From positions 4,093,501 to 4,157,500 of the forward strand of contig NZ_CP036200.1 of NCBI RefSeq assembly GCF_004295345.1: DNA of 64,000 nucleotides, in the 5' to 3' direction. Shown piece after piece: positions 54,797 to 62,559 of the stretch; positions within the stretch are counted from its first letter, which is position 1; every line of letters begins with the position of its first letter. Position numbers and translations under genes: made by a program. Source of the stretch: Shewanella maritima. Its GTDB lineage: Bacteria > Pseudomonadota > Gammaproteobacteria > Enterobacterales > Shewanellaceae. Under the pieces are notes generated by a model. It was not told the origin of the DNA. It saw only the letters and a program-made list of their open reading frames with translations, and searched no databases.

Positions 54797-55045
54797 GTGA
54801 AATATCGAGCATTTGCTACAACAGGCTTTAGTGGTTTGCTTACCGCCAGTATTTTCACTTTTATAATAACTGGTACGGATTATTTCTCCGATTTCATTAG
54901 TTCAATATTTGTTATTACGTTTGTTTCGGCTCTATCAGCGTTTTTAGTTGTTAAAAAGTCACTTATTGCGCAAGTGGTTACAGGTGTTTCAGTTGCGTTC
55001 GCGTGTTGTGTTCTCGTTCTAATTTATGCAGTATCAAACATATAG
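54797..55045 (+). CDS. Cassette 3: small membrane protein, 82 aa
   Basis: An 82-residue protein made almost wholly of three hydrophobic segments (about 8-28, 32-52 and 57-80). It is not recognised. The start is a GTG 14 bases after the attC core, with AAGAGGGGTTT as ribosome site. Integron cassettes often encode small membrane proteins of unknown function. Low GC fits the rest of the array. Confidence 0.55.
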   Translation: MKYRAFATTGFSGLLTASIFTFIITGTDYFSDFISSIFVITFVSALSAFLVVKKSLIAQVVTGVSVAFACCVLVLIYAVSNI

Positions 55046-55057
55046 GTTTAAGTAAAA

Positions 55058-55156
55058 ACATAACAAGCTGTTTAAGCGCGGGACTGCTAAAGTTTGGCTC
55101 GGTTTCGCTTCACAAGTTTAGCCAAACATTATCAGCCCCTTAACAGGGCGTTATAA
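55058..55156 (+). repeat. attC site 3
   Basis: CATAACAAGCTGTTTAAG and CTTAACAGGGCGTTATAA are the outer arms; AGTTTGGCT and AGCCAAAC pair inside. Core GTTATAA, 99 bp. It is very like attC 2. Confidence 0.85.
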
Positions 55157-55174
55157 ATACCTAAAGGATTGAGT

Positions 55175-55537
55175 ATGGACGTTACATTTTTCGCAGAAAA
55201 AGAAGATTGTGATTTAAATAGTTTCGAAGAAGTCCCTGAAGGCTCAATTCTAGGTGGCGGGTGTTTTACCAAAGATCAAATTGGTGATTTACTTGGTTGC
55301 TTTGACTGTTCTGCATCCACTCTAAACGATAATCTATGGTTATTGCCTACGAGTTTTTCTGAACAACTAGTTACGATTGATGATGAGCAATTGAAAAATG
55401 CAGCAGTTCATTGGTCGGATGAACACTCATGGGTTAATACTAATGTTAACTCTATGGATTTAGCGGGTCATTTATTAGAATTGAAGTACGCATGCTTATC
55501 TCATTCAAATAAAAGAGTTTTCGCACTATTTGAGTAA
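55175..55537 (+). CDS. Cassette 4: hypothetical protein, 120 aa
   Basis: A 120-residue acidic soluble protein (MDVTFFAEKEDCDLNSF..., a Gly-Gly-Gly-Cys turn, then a helical C-terminal half). It is not recognised. The ATG at 55175 has AAAGGA eight bases upstream; a TTG two codons earlier is in frame. Three Cys in the middle (GGCFTKD and LGCFDCSAS) could bind metal, though the spacing fits no family I know. Confidence 0.55.
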   Translation: MDVTFFAEKEDCDLNSFEEVPEGSILGGGCFTKDQIGDLLGCFDCSASTLNDNLWLLPTSFSEQLVTIDDEQLKNAAVHWSDEHSWVNTNVNSMDLAGHLLELKYACLSHSNKRVFALFE

Positions 55538-55541
55538 GTAT

Positions 55542-55643
55542 TTATAACAAGCGCATTAATGAATGGACGCATAAAGCTTGGCTGGCGCTCGTTCCTCGCT
55601 ATATCTAGCCAAGCTTAATCCGCCCATTATGCGGGCGTTAGCT
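55542..55643 (+). repeat. attC site 4
   Basis: TTATAACAAGCGCATTAATG and CATTATGCGGGCGTTAGCT are the outer arms; AAGCTTGGCT and AGCCAAGCTT pair inside. Core GTTAGCT, 102 bp. Confidence 0.85.
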
Positions 55644-55674
55644 CTACAGTTAGGATTCACGGAGATCAGAAAAA

Positions 55675-55944
55675 GTGACTGAAGAAAATAAAGATAAGTG
55701 GTGGTTTCCTCTCTATGAGTTTGGAGTGCACATATTTATAGGAGTGGTAATATTTGTTCTGATTGCACTCCCTGCAATAGGATTAAACCTCTGGATTAAA
55801 AGCCTTGAGGGAACAGTTGACAATATCATCATCATTGGATTGGTTGGAGTAGAATATTTACTTTTCTTCGTAGACATACTTTTATTTGTAATTCATGTTG
55901 TCCGAACGTCACTTAAAGCAGGTAAAGCGTTATGGGAACAGTAA
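55675..55944 (+). CDS. Cassette 5, gene A: small membrane protein, 89 aa
   Basis: An 89-residue protein with two strong hydrophobic segments (about 13-37 and 46-71) and charged ends. The start is a GTG preceded by GGAGATCAG. It overlaps the next gene by 13 bp (55932-55944), so the two are translationally coupled inside one cassette. I do not recognise it. A membrane partner coupled to a soluble protein is a layout used by several toxin-antitoxin and phage-defence pairs, but no family link is visible. Confidence 0.6.
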   Translation: MTEENKDKWWFPLYEFGVHIFIGVVIFVLIALPAIGLNLWIKSLEGTVDNIIIIGLVGVEYLLFFVDILLFVIHVVRTSLKAGKALWEQ

Positions 55945-56627
55945 AATACATCATTCAAAGCATTCCTGATTTAGCCACCAGTGCTATAAGGTCATACTTT
56001 GAACCGATTTTTATGGCGCATTCATTTCTTAAGGGGCTATGCCTGCCCAGTTCTCCATCTACTTCAATTGTTAAGTCGGAAATAGAGAAACTTAAAGGTA
56101 ACGCAGTCGGACGAGAATGGTATTCTATTCACCAAACCATAGATCAAGTCGCGCGTGATTCTTTTCAGAGAGCTGCGCTTCGTAAAACCAGAATAAACTG
56201 GTTGTATAGCTCATACAACGAGATCTATGAGTCACTGTTTGAAGAGTTGAATAGTAACAATGCAGCGTTTGGCGCTATTTCTCATAAATTGCTTGTAAGT
56301 GATTTAGTTGAATTGAAATCCCAGTTAGATGAGTCAGATAAAGAACACACATATAACATAATCATTCTCGATGAAGTGCACCACTCTATAATTGATAATA
56401 ATTATGAAATATATGAAAAGCTATTTAATGAAACAAAGCATTTATCACTGGGGTTTACTGCTGCTAAGGTTTTTAGGGAGATGTCAAAAAGGGATGATTA
56501 CATTAACTTTATGGGCTTATCTGAACCTTCAGACTTAGTAATTGGAGCAAAGGCTCTGCAACTTAAAATAGAAGAGTTTATTTCTACCATTCCAGAGCTA
56601 ACAAGCAAATCAACCGGACGCGAATAA
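55932..56627 (+). CDS. Cassette 5, gene B: hypothetical protein, 231 aa
   Basis: A 231-residue, mainly helical, soluble protein that I do not recognise. One hydrophobic stretch near the N-terminus (about 8-38) could be amphipathic. A segment IIILDEVHHSII (about 150) looks like a Walker B/DEAH motif, but no Walker A is present, so I do not call it an NTPase. The stop codon lies inside the following 59-bp attC, so the last residues (TSKSTGRE) are encoded by the recombination site. Start ATG at 55932 sits within gene A, with AAAGCG as weak ribosome site. Confidence 0.6.
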   Translation: MGTVKYIIQSIPDLATSAIRSYFEPIFMAHSFLKGLCLPSSPSTSIVKSEIEKLKGNAVGREWYSIHQTIDQVARDSFQRAALRKTRINWLYSSYNEIYESLFEELNSNNAAFGAISHKLLVSDLVELKSQLDESDKEHTYNIIILDEVHHSIIDNNYEIYEKLFNETKHLSLGFTAAKVFREMSKRDDYINFMGLSEPSDLVIGAKALQLKIEEFISTIPELTSKSTGRE

Positions 56628-56654
56628 ATCGCGCCGGTTATTTGGGCGTTAGCT
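56596..56654 (+). repeat. attC site 5 (short, 59 bp)
   Basis: AGCTAACAAGCAAAT and ATTTGGGCGTTAGCT are the outer arms; AACCGG-acGCG and CGCgCCGGTT pair inside. It has the size of classical 59-base elements, unlike the roughly 100-bp sites around it. Confidence 0.88.
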
Positions 56655-56676
56655 CACTATCAAGGATTGTCGCAAA

Positions 56677-56937
56677 ATGAATGACTTCGAAGGGATTATA
56701 GTACTTTTTATTTGTGGTTCTTTCGGGTTTTGGTTGACTTTTTGGCCTCTAGGTTACCAAAAGTTACTATTTGTTTTACTAAGCGTAATGAAATATTTTA
56801 GATTAAATGCAGGTGCAATTAAGCCCGATTTTTCTATAAGACCCAATCTAGTCAGATTATTTGGTAGTATTTTTTTACTAATATATTTTTGGGGCTTGTA
56901 CATGGTATTTGCTGGTACATTACCTAATCAAAACTAG
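56677..56937 (+). CDS. Cassette 6: small membrane protein, 86 aa
   Basis: An 86-residue protein with an N-terminal hydrophobic segment (about 5-39, possibly two short helices) and a C-terminal one (about 61-80), joined by a basic loop. It is not recognised. The ATG is 22 bases after the attC core, with AAGGATTG as ribosome site. Confidence 0.55.
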   Translation: MNDFEGIIVLFICGSFGFWLTFWPLGYQKLLFVLLSVMKYFRLNAGAIKPDFSIRPNLVRLFGSIFLLIYFWGLYMVFAGTLPNQN

Positions 56938-56953
56938 TTGGTGTATGTCAGCA

Positions 56954-57056
56954 AACTAACAAGCCAATTATGGCATGGACGCAAAACGCATGGCTTGCGA
57001 TCCGTCGTCGCTAATTATAGCCATGCATTTATGCGCTCAATATTGAGGCGTCATAA
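56954..57056 (+). repeat. attC site 6 (core mutated to GTC)
   Basis: CTAACAAGCCAATTATGG and the right arm ending TATTGAGGCGTCATAA delimit it; GCATGGCT and AGCCATGC pair inside. The core reads GTCATAA rather than GTTATAA, which may reduce recombination. 103 bp. Confidence 0.75.
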
Positions 57057-57070
57057 GTACAGGGAATCCG

Positions 57071-57547
57071 ATGAAGTTTTTAGGTGTATTTATCTTTTTC
57101 ATATTTAGCTCAAATGCTGTAGCAGGCACACCTGCAACCCTTTCATATGAAGATGCTGAGAAAATGAAAATATCAGTATCTAAATGGTACGATATACCTG
57201 AAAAAGAGCGTACGTCACATAAAGAATACCTTTCATGTACGCCATTCGAGATATTGGTTCCTCTCGTTGATCAAAAACATCCTGACTTTACAAAGCTTAT
57301 TTTCAGCTTTGAATTAATTAAGAACGGTAAAGTATTTCTAAACGGTAACTTGTCAACATCACCGTTTAAAACTGAACCAACAGGTGTTGGCACTGGATGC
57401 CTGCCTTTGGATAGTGAGTATCAAATTAATGTTACTTTCTCTTATAATCCAGAGTCTGGGATAACTATGTGCCCACCTGCATATACAATAAATAATTTTA
57501 CAGCTTTTGTTGAAAGTGCTTATAACAAGCCAATCATGCGGGACTAA
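57071..57547 (+). CDS. Cassette 7: secreted hypothetical protein, 158 aa
   Basis: A 158-residue protein with a signal peptide (MKFLGVFIFFIFSSNAVAG), so it is probably periplasmic or secreted. The mature part is beta-rich and has three Cys (LSCTPF, GCLPLD, MCPPA), which could make one disulfide. I do not recognise it. The stop codon lies 12 bases into the next attC, so the C-terminal residues NKPIMRD are encoded by it. Confidence 0.6.
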   Translation: MKFLGVFIFFIFSSNAVAGTPATLSYEDAEKMKISVSKWYDIPEKERTSHKEYLSCTPFEILVPLVDQKHPDFTKLIFSFELIKNGKVFLNGNLSTSPFKTEPTGVGTGCLPLDSEYQINVTFSYNPESGITMCPPAYTINNFTAFVESAYNKPIMRD

Positions 57548-57618
57548 AAACAGTTTGCTCAGTTTCGCTTCACAGTATAGCCATGCATTTTCAGCCCCTT
57601 ATTGGGGAATCATTATGT
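57530..57618 (+). repeat. attC site 7 (core degenerate)
   Basis: The left arm CTTATAACAAGCCAATCA is normal, but the right end reads AATCATTATGT in place of a GCGTTATGT-like end. The inner segment still resembles neighbours (CAGTTTGCTCAGTTTCGCTTC). 89 bp. Confidence 0.65.
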
Positions 57619-57669
57619 CTATGTTTTTACAAATTTAGTTGTCACTAGTTCTAGGCAAGGAAGTCAAAG

Positions 57670-58203
57670 ATGAAACCATTCAAATTGCTATCGTTATCGG
57701 TTGTCGTTGTAATAGTTACTTTAGCACTGTCTTATGAAAAGATTATTTCTAGTATACTTTTACCTCAGTATGTTTCCTGGGCTTATGATGTTGATGCGAA
57801 AGGCTTGGAGGTTGGAGTTCCGCTTAAAGAGCGAGAGATTTTATTGGCAACTGAAATTGGAATTCAGAATCCAGAAAAAGTAAGAATCATCTATGTTGAT
57901 GAAGTTCCTTTCCCTTATGAAAACTATGCCTTGAAAATTCTTGGCGAGGCACTTGGCTTTGTTGGCGAGGGAATTGTCAATGACGCTCAAGTTTTCGGTT
58001 ATTCCATTTATGTCAGATCAGGTTACAAGTTAGATAAACCAAGACTGGCTCACGAATTAGTGCATGTGTTACAAATTGAACGATCGGACTTGGGAACAAT
58101 TATTACTCAGCACTTCTCTGATCTTGCACAGTACGGATATCAGAACGCACCTTTGGAAGTTGAGGCGTTTAAAGCTAACCAAAAGTACAGTGGCGAGTAT
58201 TAA
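57670..58203 (+). CDS. Cassette 8: membrane-anchored HExxH-type protein, 177 aa
   Basis: A 177-residue protein with one N-terminal membrane segment or uncleaved signal (about 5-25) and a domain with HELVHVLQ (about residues 129-136), a gluzincin-type HExxH zinc motif. Downstream, APLEVEAFKAN supplies a Glu-rich ExEA segment like the third ligand helix of DUF4157-type small metallopeptidases. It may act in the periplasm. Substrate unknown; the motif alone suggests, but does not prove, peptidase activity. Confidence 0.65.
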   Translation: MKPFKLLSLSVVVVIVTLALSYEKIISSILLPQYVSWAYDVDAKGLEVGVPLKEREILLATEIGIQNPEKVRIIYVDEVPFPYENYALKILGEALGFVGEGIVNDAQVFGYSIYVRSGYKLDKPRLAHELVHVLQIERSDLGTIITQHFSDLAQYGYQNAPLEVEAFKANQKYSGEY

Positions 58204-58232
58204 GTAGCTATTAACTATTGAGTGTTCAAAAA

Positions 58233-58337
58233 ATAAAACAAGCGCGTTAAAGCGAAGGGACTGCTAACGCCTGGCTCAGTTCCGCTTTGTTACACAAGTT
58301 TAGCGAAGCAGTATCAGCCCCTATTAGCGTGTTAGGT
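58233..58337 (+). repeat. attC site 8
   Basis: ATAAAACAAGCGCGTTAAAG and TATTAGCGTGTTAGGT are the outer arms; the inner part includes GGCTCAGTTCCGCTTTG as in sites 2, 3 and 7. Core GTTAGGT, 105 bp. Confidence 0.75.
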
Positions 58338-58342
58338 TTTCA

Positions 58343-58939
58343 ATGAGATTACCCACATTCCCAGAGTTACTATTTGCTATATCTATGGTGTTCTTTATCG
58401 CTTTTGTATCGTCATTTAACTCTGAATTGTTGGGTGGCGAATCATTGTGCAAATTGAGCTTGTTAAGTGGAAAGCAAGCCAGTTGCAGCCTAAATGACAA
58501 CTCGATCACTAATTTTCGCTTGGTTGTTCATTCTGGTGGTAGTACAGAAACGATAGCAATAAAAGTCCCTGTTTCTATAATTATTAGAACAAATGAAGAG
58601 ACTATTAAATATGACAATATTTTGCCCAAAAACGCGAGTGCTGGCGCAGGACGTAAATATGAATCAAACCTAAACTATGGTGTATACGATCTGCCCAAGG
58701 GCTCAGTAAACATAAGTGTCAAGGCAAGCGATAACGTTAAAAGGCTATCATTGTTCAATGCAAAAATACTGAAAGGTGCCAATGATTATTATATTCATTT
58801 GCTAGGAATAACATTTCTACTAATTCTATTTTTCTCTATTTACAGTCGAAAGCGTATTTTTGTTAATGGTATTGGTAAACCATTGCCTTATTTACTTTAT
58901 TTTTTTGTAGCAGTGTTAGTTTTAACATGGGCACGATGA
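58343..58939 (+). CDS. Cassette 9: membrane protein with extracytoplasmic domain, 198 aa
   Basis: A 198-residue protein with an N-terminal membrane helix (about 8-26), a polar domain of about 120 residues rich in Ser/Asn and beta-forming stretches, and two C-terminal helices (about 150-168 and 177-196). I do not recognise it. The ATG is five bases after the attC core. AT-rich codons fit the array. Confidence 0.55.
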   Translation: MRLPTFPELLFAISMVFFIAFVSSFNSELLGGESLCKLSLLSGKQASCSLNDNSITNFRLVVHSGGSTETIAIKVPVSIIIRTNEETIKYDNILPKNASAGAGRKYESNLNYGVYDLPKGSVNISVKASDNVKRLSLFNAKILKGANDYYIHLLGITFLLILFFSIYSRKRIFVNGIGKPLPYLLYFFVAVLVLTWAR

Positions 58940-58941
58940 AA

Positions 58942-59044
58942 ACCGAACAAGTCAATTATTGATGGGACGGCTAGAGCTTGGCTTGTGTCCCTTTGTCGCT
59001 AATTTTAGCCAAGCATTTATGCGCCCAATATGGAGGCGTTGATA
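58942..59044 (+). repeat. attC site 9
   Basis: ACCGAACAAGTCAATTATTG and CAATATGGAGGCGTTGATA are the outer arms; AGCTTGGCT and AGCCAAGC pair inside. Core GTTGATA, 103 bp. Confidence 0.72.
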
Positions 59045-59489
59045 TGACTCCCCAGGTCAAGCAAAACGCAATTGTTTCAGCCTATAAGTACTTTAAGTTT
59101 GGTTCTTCAATTTTTAGTTGAGTCAAGGCGATGATTAAAGCAAATCCCCATAAAGCATTGAAATATACTGCAGGTTAACAAGCAGTTAAGGGCACTGGCC
59201 GGGTACTTTGCCTTTTTGTTGACACTCTAGAGCATGTGCTTCCCTTTAACGTTTTTTACCTAAGCGCTAGTCGATAATGCCAACAGTGGGTTTGAGCAAA
59301 CTCATTGCCAAAGTTCGTTGTTGCCTAGTTAACTGTTTATCTGTCTTTATATTACAAACTGGTTATGGTTTTGATAAAAAACTTTTAAATCATGCGGTTA
59401 ACATACGCCCTAGTTTTTATGTATAGCTTGAGTTTAGCCACTTTGTTACAATCGCTATCAGTTTTTTATAGGGACTGGAACACACAAAA
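59045..59489. other. Gene-free end of the array with a decayed attC
   Basis: No credible gene. At 59173-59260, GGTTAACAAGCAGTTAAGGG and CCCTTTAACGTTTTTTACC can pair with several mismatches, like a degenerate attC of 88 bp. So 59045-59260 may be a dead cassette. From 59261 to the next gene is AT-rich leader that should hold the promoter of the glycan operon; no JUMPstart motif was seen. Confidence 0.45.
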
Positions 59490-60272
59490 ATGGCGAAGAA
59501 AAGCGCGTTAATAGGCTACAGTGGATTTGTTGGTAGCACTCTTCTAAAACAAAGTAAGTTCGACGAGTTATACCGTTCGACTAATATTGAAAATATTAGA
59601 GGTAACTCTTTTGGCACAGTTGTTTGTGCTGGCGCACCTGCGGTCAAATGGCTAGCAAACAAAAATCCTGAACAAGACCGCCAGAGCATTCAAGGCCTTA
59701 TTTCACATTTGTCTACCATTAAGTGTGACCAGTTTATCTTAATCAGTACTGTTGATGTATTTAAGACGCCGCTTCAAGTTACTGAGTCAACACCAGTCGA
59801 CACAGACAATCTTCATGCTTACGGGCTTCATCGGCATGAGCTTGAAGAGTTTGTTAAGTCTCATTTTGATAATTACCTTATTGTTCGCCTACCTGGGCTT
59901 GTCGGCCCTGGTCTGAAGAAAAACGTAATCTTTGACTTTTTAAATAACAATAATCTTGATGTTATTGATAGTAGGGGCGTTTTTCAGTTTTATCCTATGG
60001 TTAACTTGTGGTCAGACATTCAGGTTGCAATTAACAACAATATTGATCTACTTCATTTAACGGCTGAGCCTGTATCTGTTGGTGATATCGCCTCAGAGTG
60101 CTTTAATCTCGACTTTAACAATGAATTGACTAACCCTTCAGCAAGCTATGATTTTCAGACAAATCACGCAAGTTTGTATGGTAGTGAACTCGGTTACCAA
60201 TACGCTAAGCGAGAAGTCTTTTTAGCTATTCGCTCTTATGCGCAATCTGAAGCGCTTAAAGAGGATATCTAA
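59490..60272 (+). CDS. NAD(P)-dependent epimerase/dehydratase-like protein (extended SDR)
   Basis: A 260-residue extended-SDR protein, shorter than RmlD-type reductases. The nucleotide motif is ALIGYSGFVGSTL (GYxGxxG form), then LISTVDVF, and the catalytic Tyr is in AYGLHRHELE, where the usual Lys four residues after Tyr is Arg. That change may alter or abolish redox chemistry. It should act on a nucleotide sugar or related surface-glycan precursor. First gene of a tightly packed operon; its stop overlaps the next start by one base. Confidence 0.75.
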   Translation: MAKKSALIGYSGFVGSTLLKQSKFDELYRSTNIENIRGNSFGTVVCAGAPAVKWLANKNPEQDRQSIQGLISHLSTIKCDQFILISTVDVFKTPLQVTESTPVDTDNLHAYGLHRHELEEFVKSHFDNYLIVRLPGLVGPGLKKNVIFDFLNNNNLDVIDSRGVFQFYPMVNLWSDIQVAINNNIDLLHLTAEPVSVGDIASECFNLDFNNELTNPSASYDFQTNHASLYGSELGYQYAKREVFLAIRSYAQSEALKEDI

Positions 60273-61090
60273 TGCTATCTATTTCTAACATAGCGTGGGA
60301 CGTCAGCCTAGACGATGATGTTGCCACACTTTTAAACGATCTCGGTGTTCCTCATATTGATGTTGCGCCTCCCAAGTACTTTAGTGTGCCAAGTGAGACG
60401 ACGGCAGAGCAGGTATTAACGGTTAAGCAATACTGGAATGCTAAGGGGATTGAGCCTATTGGGATGCAAGCGCTGTTGTTTGGCACTGCGGGGCTGAATG
60501 TTTTTGGCGAAGAGGCCGTACAAGCTAGGTTGCTCGAGCATCTGACTCACATATGTAAGATAGGTGATATTCTTGGCGCAAGAAAATTAGTTTTTGGCTC
60601 TCCAAGAAACCGCGACCGTTCTCATTTGGATGATATACAAACTCAGGAAATGGCGATTAGCTTTTTTAGGCGCTTAGGTGACATAGCTAAAAGCAATAAT
60701 GTTGTGGTGTGTCTTGAGCCTAATCCCGTGTGTTATCAGGCGAACTTTATGACAAATAGCCTTGATACTGAAGCTGTTGTGAGAGCAATCGATCATCCTC
60801 ATATTCGCATGCAACTCGATATAGGCGCGATGTGTATTAATGAGGAGTCTCCTGCTGAAATCATTAAGGCGGTAGCGCCTGTCGTTCATCACATCCATAT
60901 TAGTGAGCCTCAGCTTGCTCCACTGAACAAAGACAACTTGTTTCACCTTCAGGCAGCGGATGCGATAAAAACCTATTTGCCTAATATGCCGATGACTATT
61001 GAAATGTTAACCACGGAAAATAATGCGTCAATGGCAGAAATTAGCGCTGCAATCGAACTCACGCAAAACATCTATGGGAGTACTAGATGA
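60272..61090 (+). CDS. Sugar phosphate isomerase/epimerase-like TIM-barrel protein
   Basis: A 272-residue protein of the AP-endonuclease-2/xylose-isomerase-like TIM-barrel family. Probable metal ligands are the Glu in VCLEPNP, the Asp in MQLDIGAM, the His in HHIHISEPQ and the Glu in MTIEMLTTEN. Family members isomerise or epimerise sugars or inosose. Its place in a glycan operon suggests it makes an unusual sugar or polyol unit. It overlaps the preceding stop by one base and the next start by four. Confidence 0.78.
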   Translation: MLSISNIAWDVSLDDDVATLLNDLGVPHIDVAPPKYFSVPSETTAEQVLTVKQYWNAKGIEPIGMQALLFGTAGLNVFGEEAVQARLLEHLTHICKIGDILGARKLVFGSPRNRDRSHLDDIQTQEMAISFFRRLGDIAKSNNVVVCLEPNPVCYQANFMTNSLDTEAVVRAIDHPHIRMQLDIGAMCINEESPAEIIKAVAPVVHHIHISEPQLAPLNKDNLFHLQAADAIKTYLPNMPMTIEMLTTENNASMAEISAAIELTQNIYGSTR

Positions 61091-61437
61091 AGTGGATAAT
61101 ATTGTTGTTAGGCATTTTGTCGAATGCATCTGCAAGTGTGTTGATTAAGGTTGCGATGACCGATAAGGCTTCGCCAATACAGCTTAGTAAACCATTATCT
61201 ATTATTTGTAATTTGCCTTTGATTTCAGGGCTGAGTTTGTATTGCCTTGCGTTTATTTTGTACGCAGCTGCGCTAACGTACCTACCTTTGAACGTCGCGC
61301 ACCCAACGTTAACCAGTGGGTCAATTGCTCTTGTCGCTATTGCTTCGGTTGTGTTTTTAGGCGAGCGATTTACTACGATAAATATTGTAGGAATTGTTTT
61401 GATTACTCTTGGCGTTGTCGCGTTAACAACGAAATAA
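61087..61437 (+). CDS. Small EamA/SMR-type transporter, 4 TM
   Basis: A 116-residue membrane protein with four hydrophobic segments, of the small-multidrug-resistance/EamA fold. The C-terminal part (YLPLNVAHPTLTSGSIALVAIASVVFLGERFTTINIVGIVLI) has the Pro-rich TM3 and the GERF loop typical of ArnE/ArnF- and SugE-like proteins. With glycosyltransferases in the same operon, it could flip a lipid-linked sugar across the inner membrane. It probably works as a dimer. Confidence 0.75.
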   Translation: MKWIILLLGILSNASASVLIKVAMTDKASPIQLSKPLSIICNLPLISGLSLYCLAFILYAAALTYLPLNVAHPTLTSGSIALVAIASVVFLGERFTTINIVGIVLITLGVVALTTK

Positions 61438-61440
61438 TCT

Positions 61441-62559
61441 ATGAATAGTAATGTAGACATCACGATAATCGGTGGCGGCTTTTTCGGTTTATATTTGGCT
61501 GAGTATTTTGCGCTATCAAATAAAAAAGTATTGGTTGTTGAGAAGGAAAGTGACGCGATGCAAAGGGCGTCATATATCAATCAGGCCAGAGTTCACAATG
61601 GGTATCATTATCCTCGTAGTGTGCTTACTGCATTACGTTCCCGCATTTCGTTCCCGCGATTTGTCGATGAGTTTGAATCATGTATTGATAGCGATTTTGA
61701 CAAGTACTACATGATTTCAAACCGCCTCGGTAAGGTGAGTCCGAATCAGTTTGAAAAGTTTTGTGACCGTATCGGCGCTTCTCATGAGCCAGCAAGTTCT
61801 TCAATCCATCAGTTAGTTAATCCCAATATGATTGATGGCATTTTTAAAGTAAAAGAATTTGCCTTTAACTCGGTAATTTTAAAGGAAACCATGCTCAACC
61901 GTTTAAAAGACAAGAACGTTGAGATTATGTTTGAGCATGAAGTGACGAGCGTTCAGAAGACAGCGTCATGCTTAGCGCTGACGATTAGCGGTGGTGACGA
62001 CGTGAAAACGGTTTCGAGCAAGCAGGTTTTCAACTGTACTTACTCGATGTTGAATGCTGTTTTGTCAGAGTCTCAAATTGACCTTATTCCGCTGCGACAC
62101 GAAATGACTGAAATGTGCATCGTCGATGTACCAGATGAATTGAAGAACCTTGGGATCACAGTGATGTGTGGCCCATTCTTCTCCATTATGCCTTTCCCCG
62201 CGAGACAGCGGCATTCACTTAGTCATGTTCGTTACACGCCGCACTATGAATGGGATGACAGCAATGACAGTGCATACTTAAATGCACACAAAATAGCGGT
62301 GGAAAATGTAAGAAAAACCGCGTTTAGAAAGATGAAGCTTGATGCTAGAAGGTATATCCCTATTTTAGACGATATCACTTATGAGGATTCTTTGTGGGAG
62401 GTTAAGACTATTCTCCCTCGAAGTGGCACGGACGACTCTAGACCGATTTTGTTCAAAGCGAATTATGGCTTAGAAGGTTTCCACTGCGTGATGGGTGGGA
62501 AAATTGATAACGTATATGACGTTGTGCAAACAATTACCGAATTAGGATTAAACGAGTGA
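61441..62559 (+). CDS. FAD-dependent oxidoreductase (DAO-type)
   Basis: A 372-residue protein with an N-terminal FAD-binding site (ITIIGGGFFGLYLAEYFAL, then VVEKE), a middle substrate domain and a C-terminal segment FKANYGLEGFHCVMGGKIDNVYDV that closes the FAD site. It is a D-amino-acid-oxidase-like or glycine-oxidase-like fold protein. In this operon it may oxidise an amino or hydroxyl group of a sugar or polyol. It starts three bases after the transporter stop. Confidence 0.75.
   Translation: MNSNVDITIIGGGFFGLYLAEYFALSNKKVLVVEKESDAMQRASYINQARVHNGYHYPRSVLTALRSRISFPRFVDEFESCIDSDFDKYYMISNRLGKVSPNQFEKFCDRIGASHEPASSSIHQLVNPNMIDGIFKVKEFAFNSVILKETMLNRLKDKNVEIMFEHEVTSVQKTASCLALTISGGDDVKTVSSKQVFNCTYSMLNAVLSESQIDLIPLRHEMTEMCIVDVPDELKNLGITVMCGPFFSIMPFPARQRHSLSHVRYTPHYEWDDSNDSAYLNAHKIAVENVRKTAFRKMKLDARRYIPILDDITYEDSLWEVKTILPRSGTDDSRPILFKANYGLEGFHCVMGGKIDNVYDVVQTITELGLNE

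Noticed and set aside
56370..56410. DEAH-like motif in cassette 5 gene B as evidence of a helicase or NTPase
   Set aside because: There is no Walker A or other helicase motif in the 231 residues, so the match is probably fortuitous.
54248..59044. Repeated palindromes resembling REP elements or a CRISPR array
   Set aside because: Repeats are about 100 bp, imperfect, separated by genes, and end in GTT cores, so they are attC sites; there are no short identical repeats with spacers and no cas genes.
59370..59489. JUMPstart/ops element before the glycan operon
   Set aside because: No GGCGGTAG-like ops core was found in the leader.
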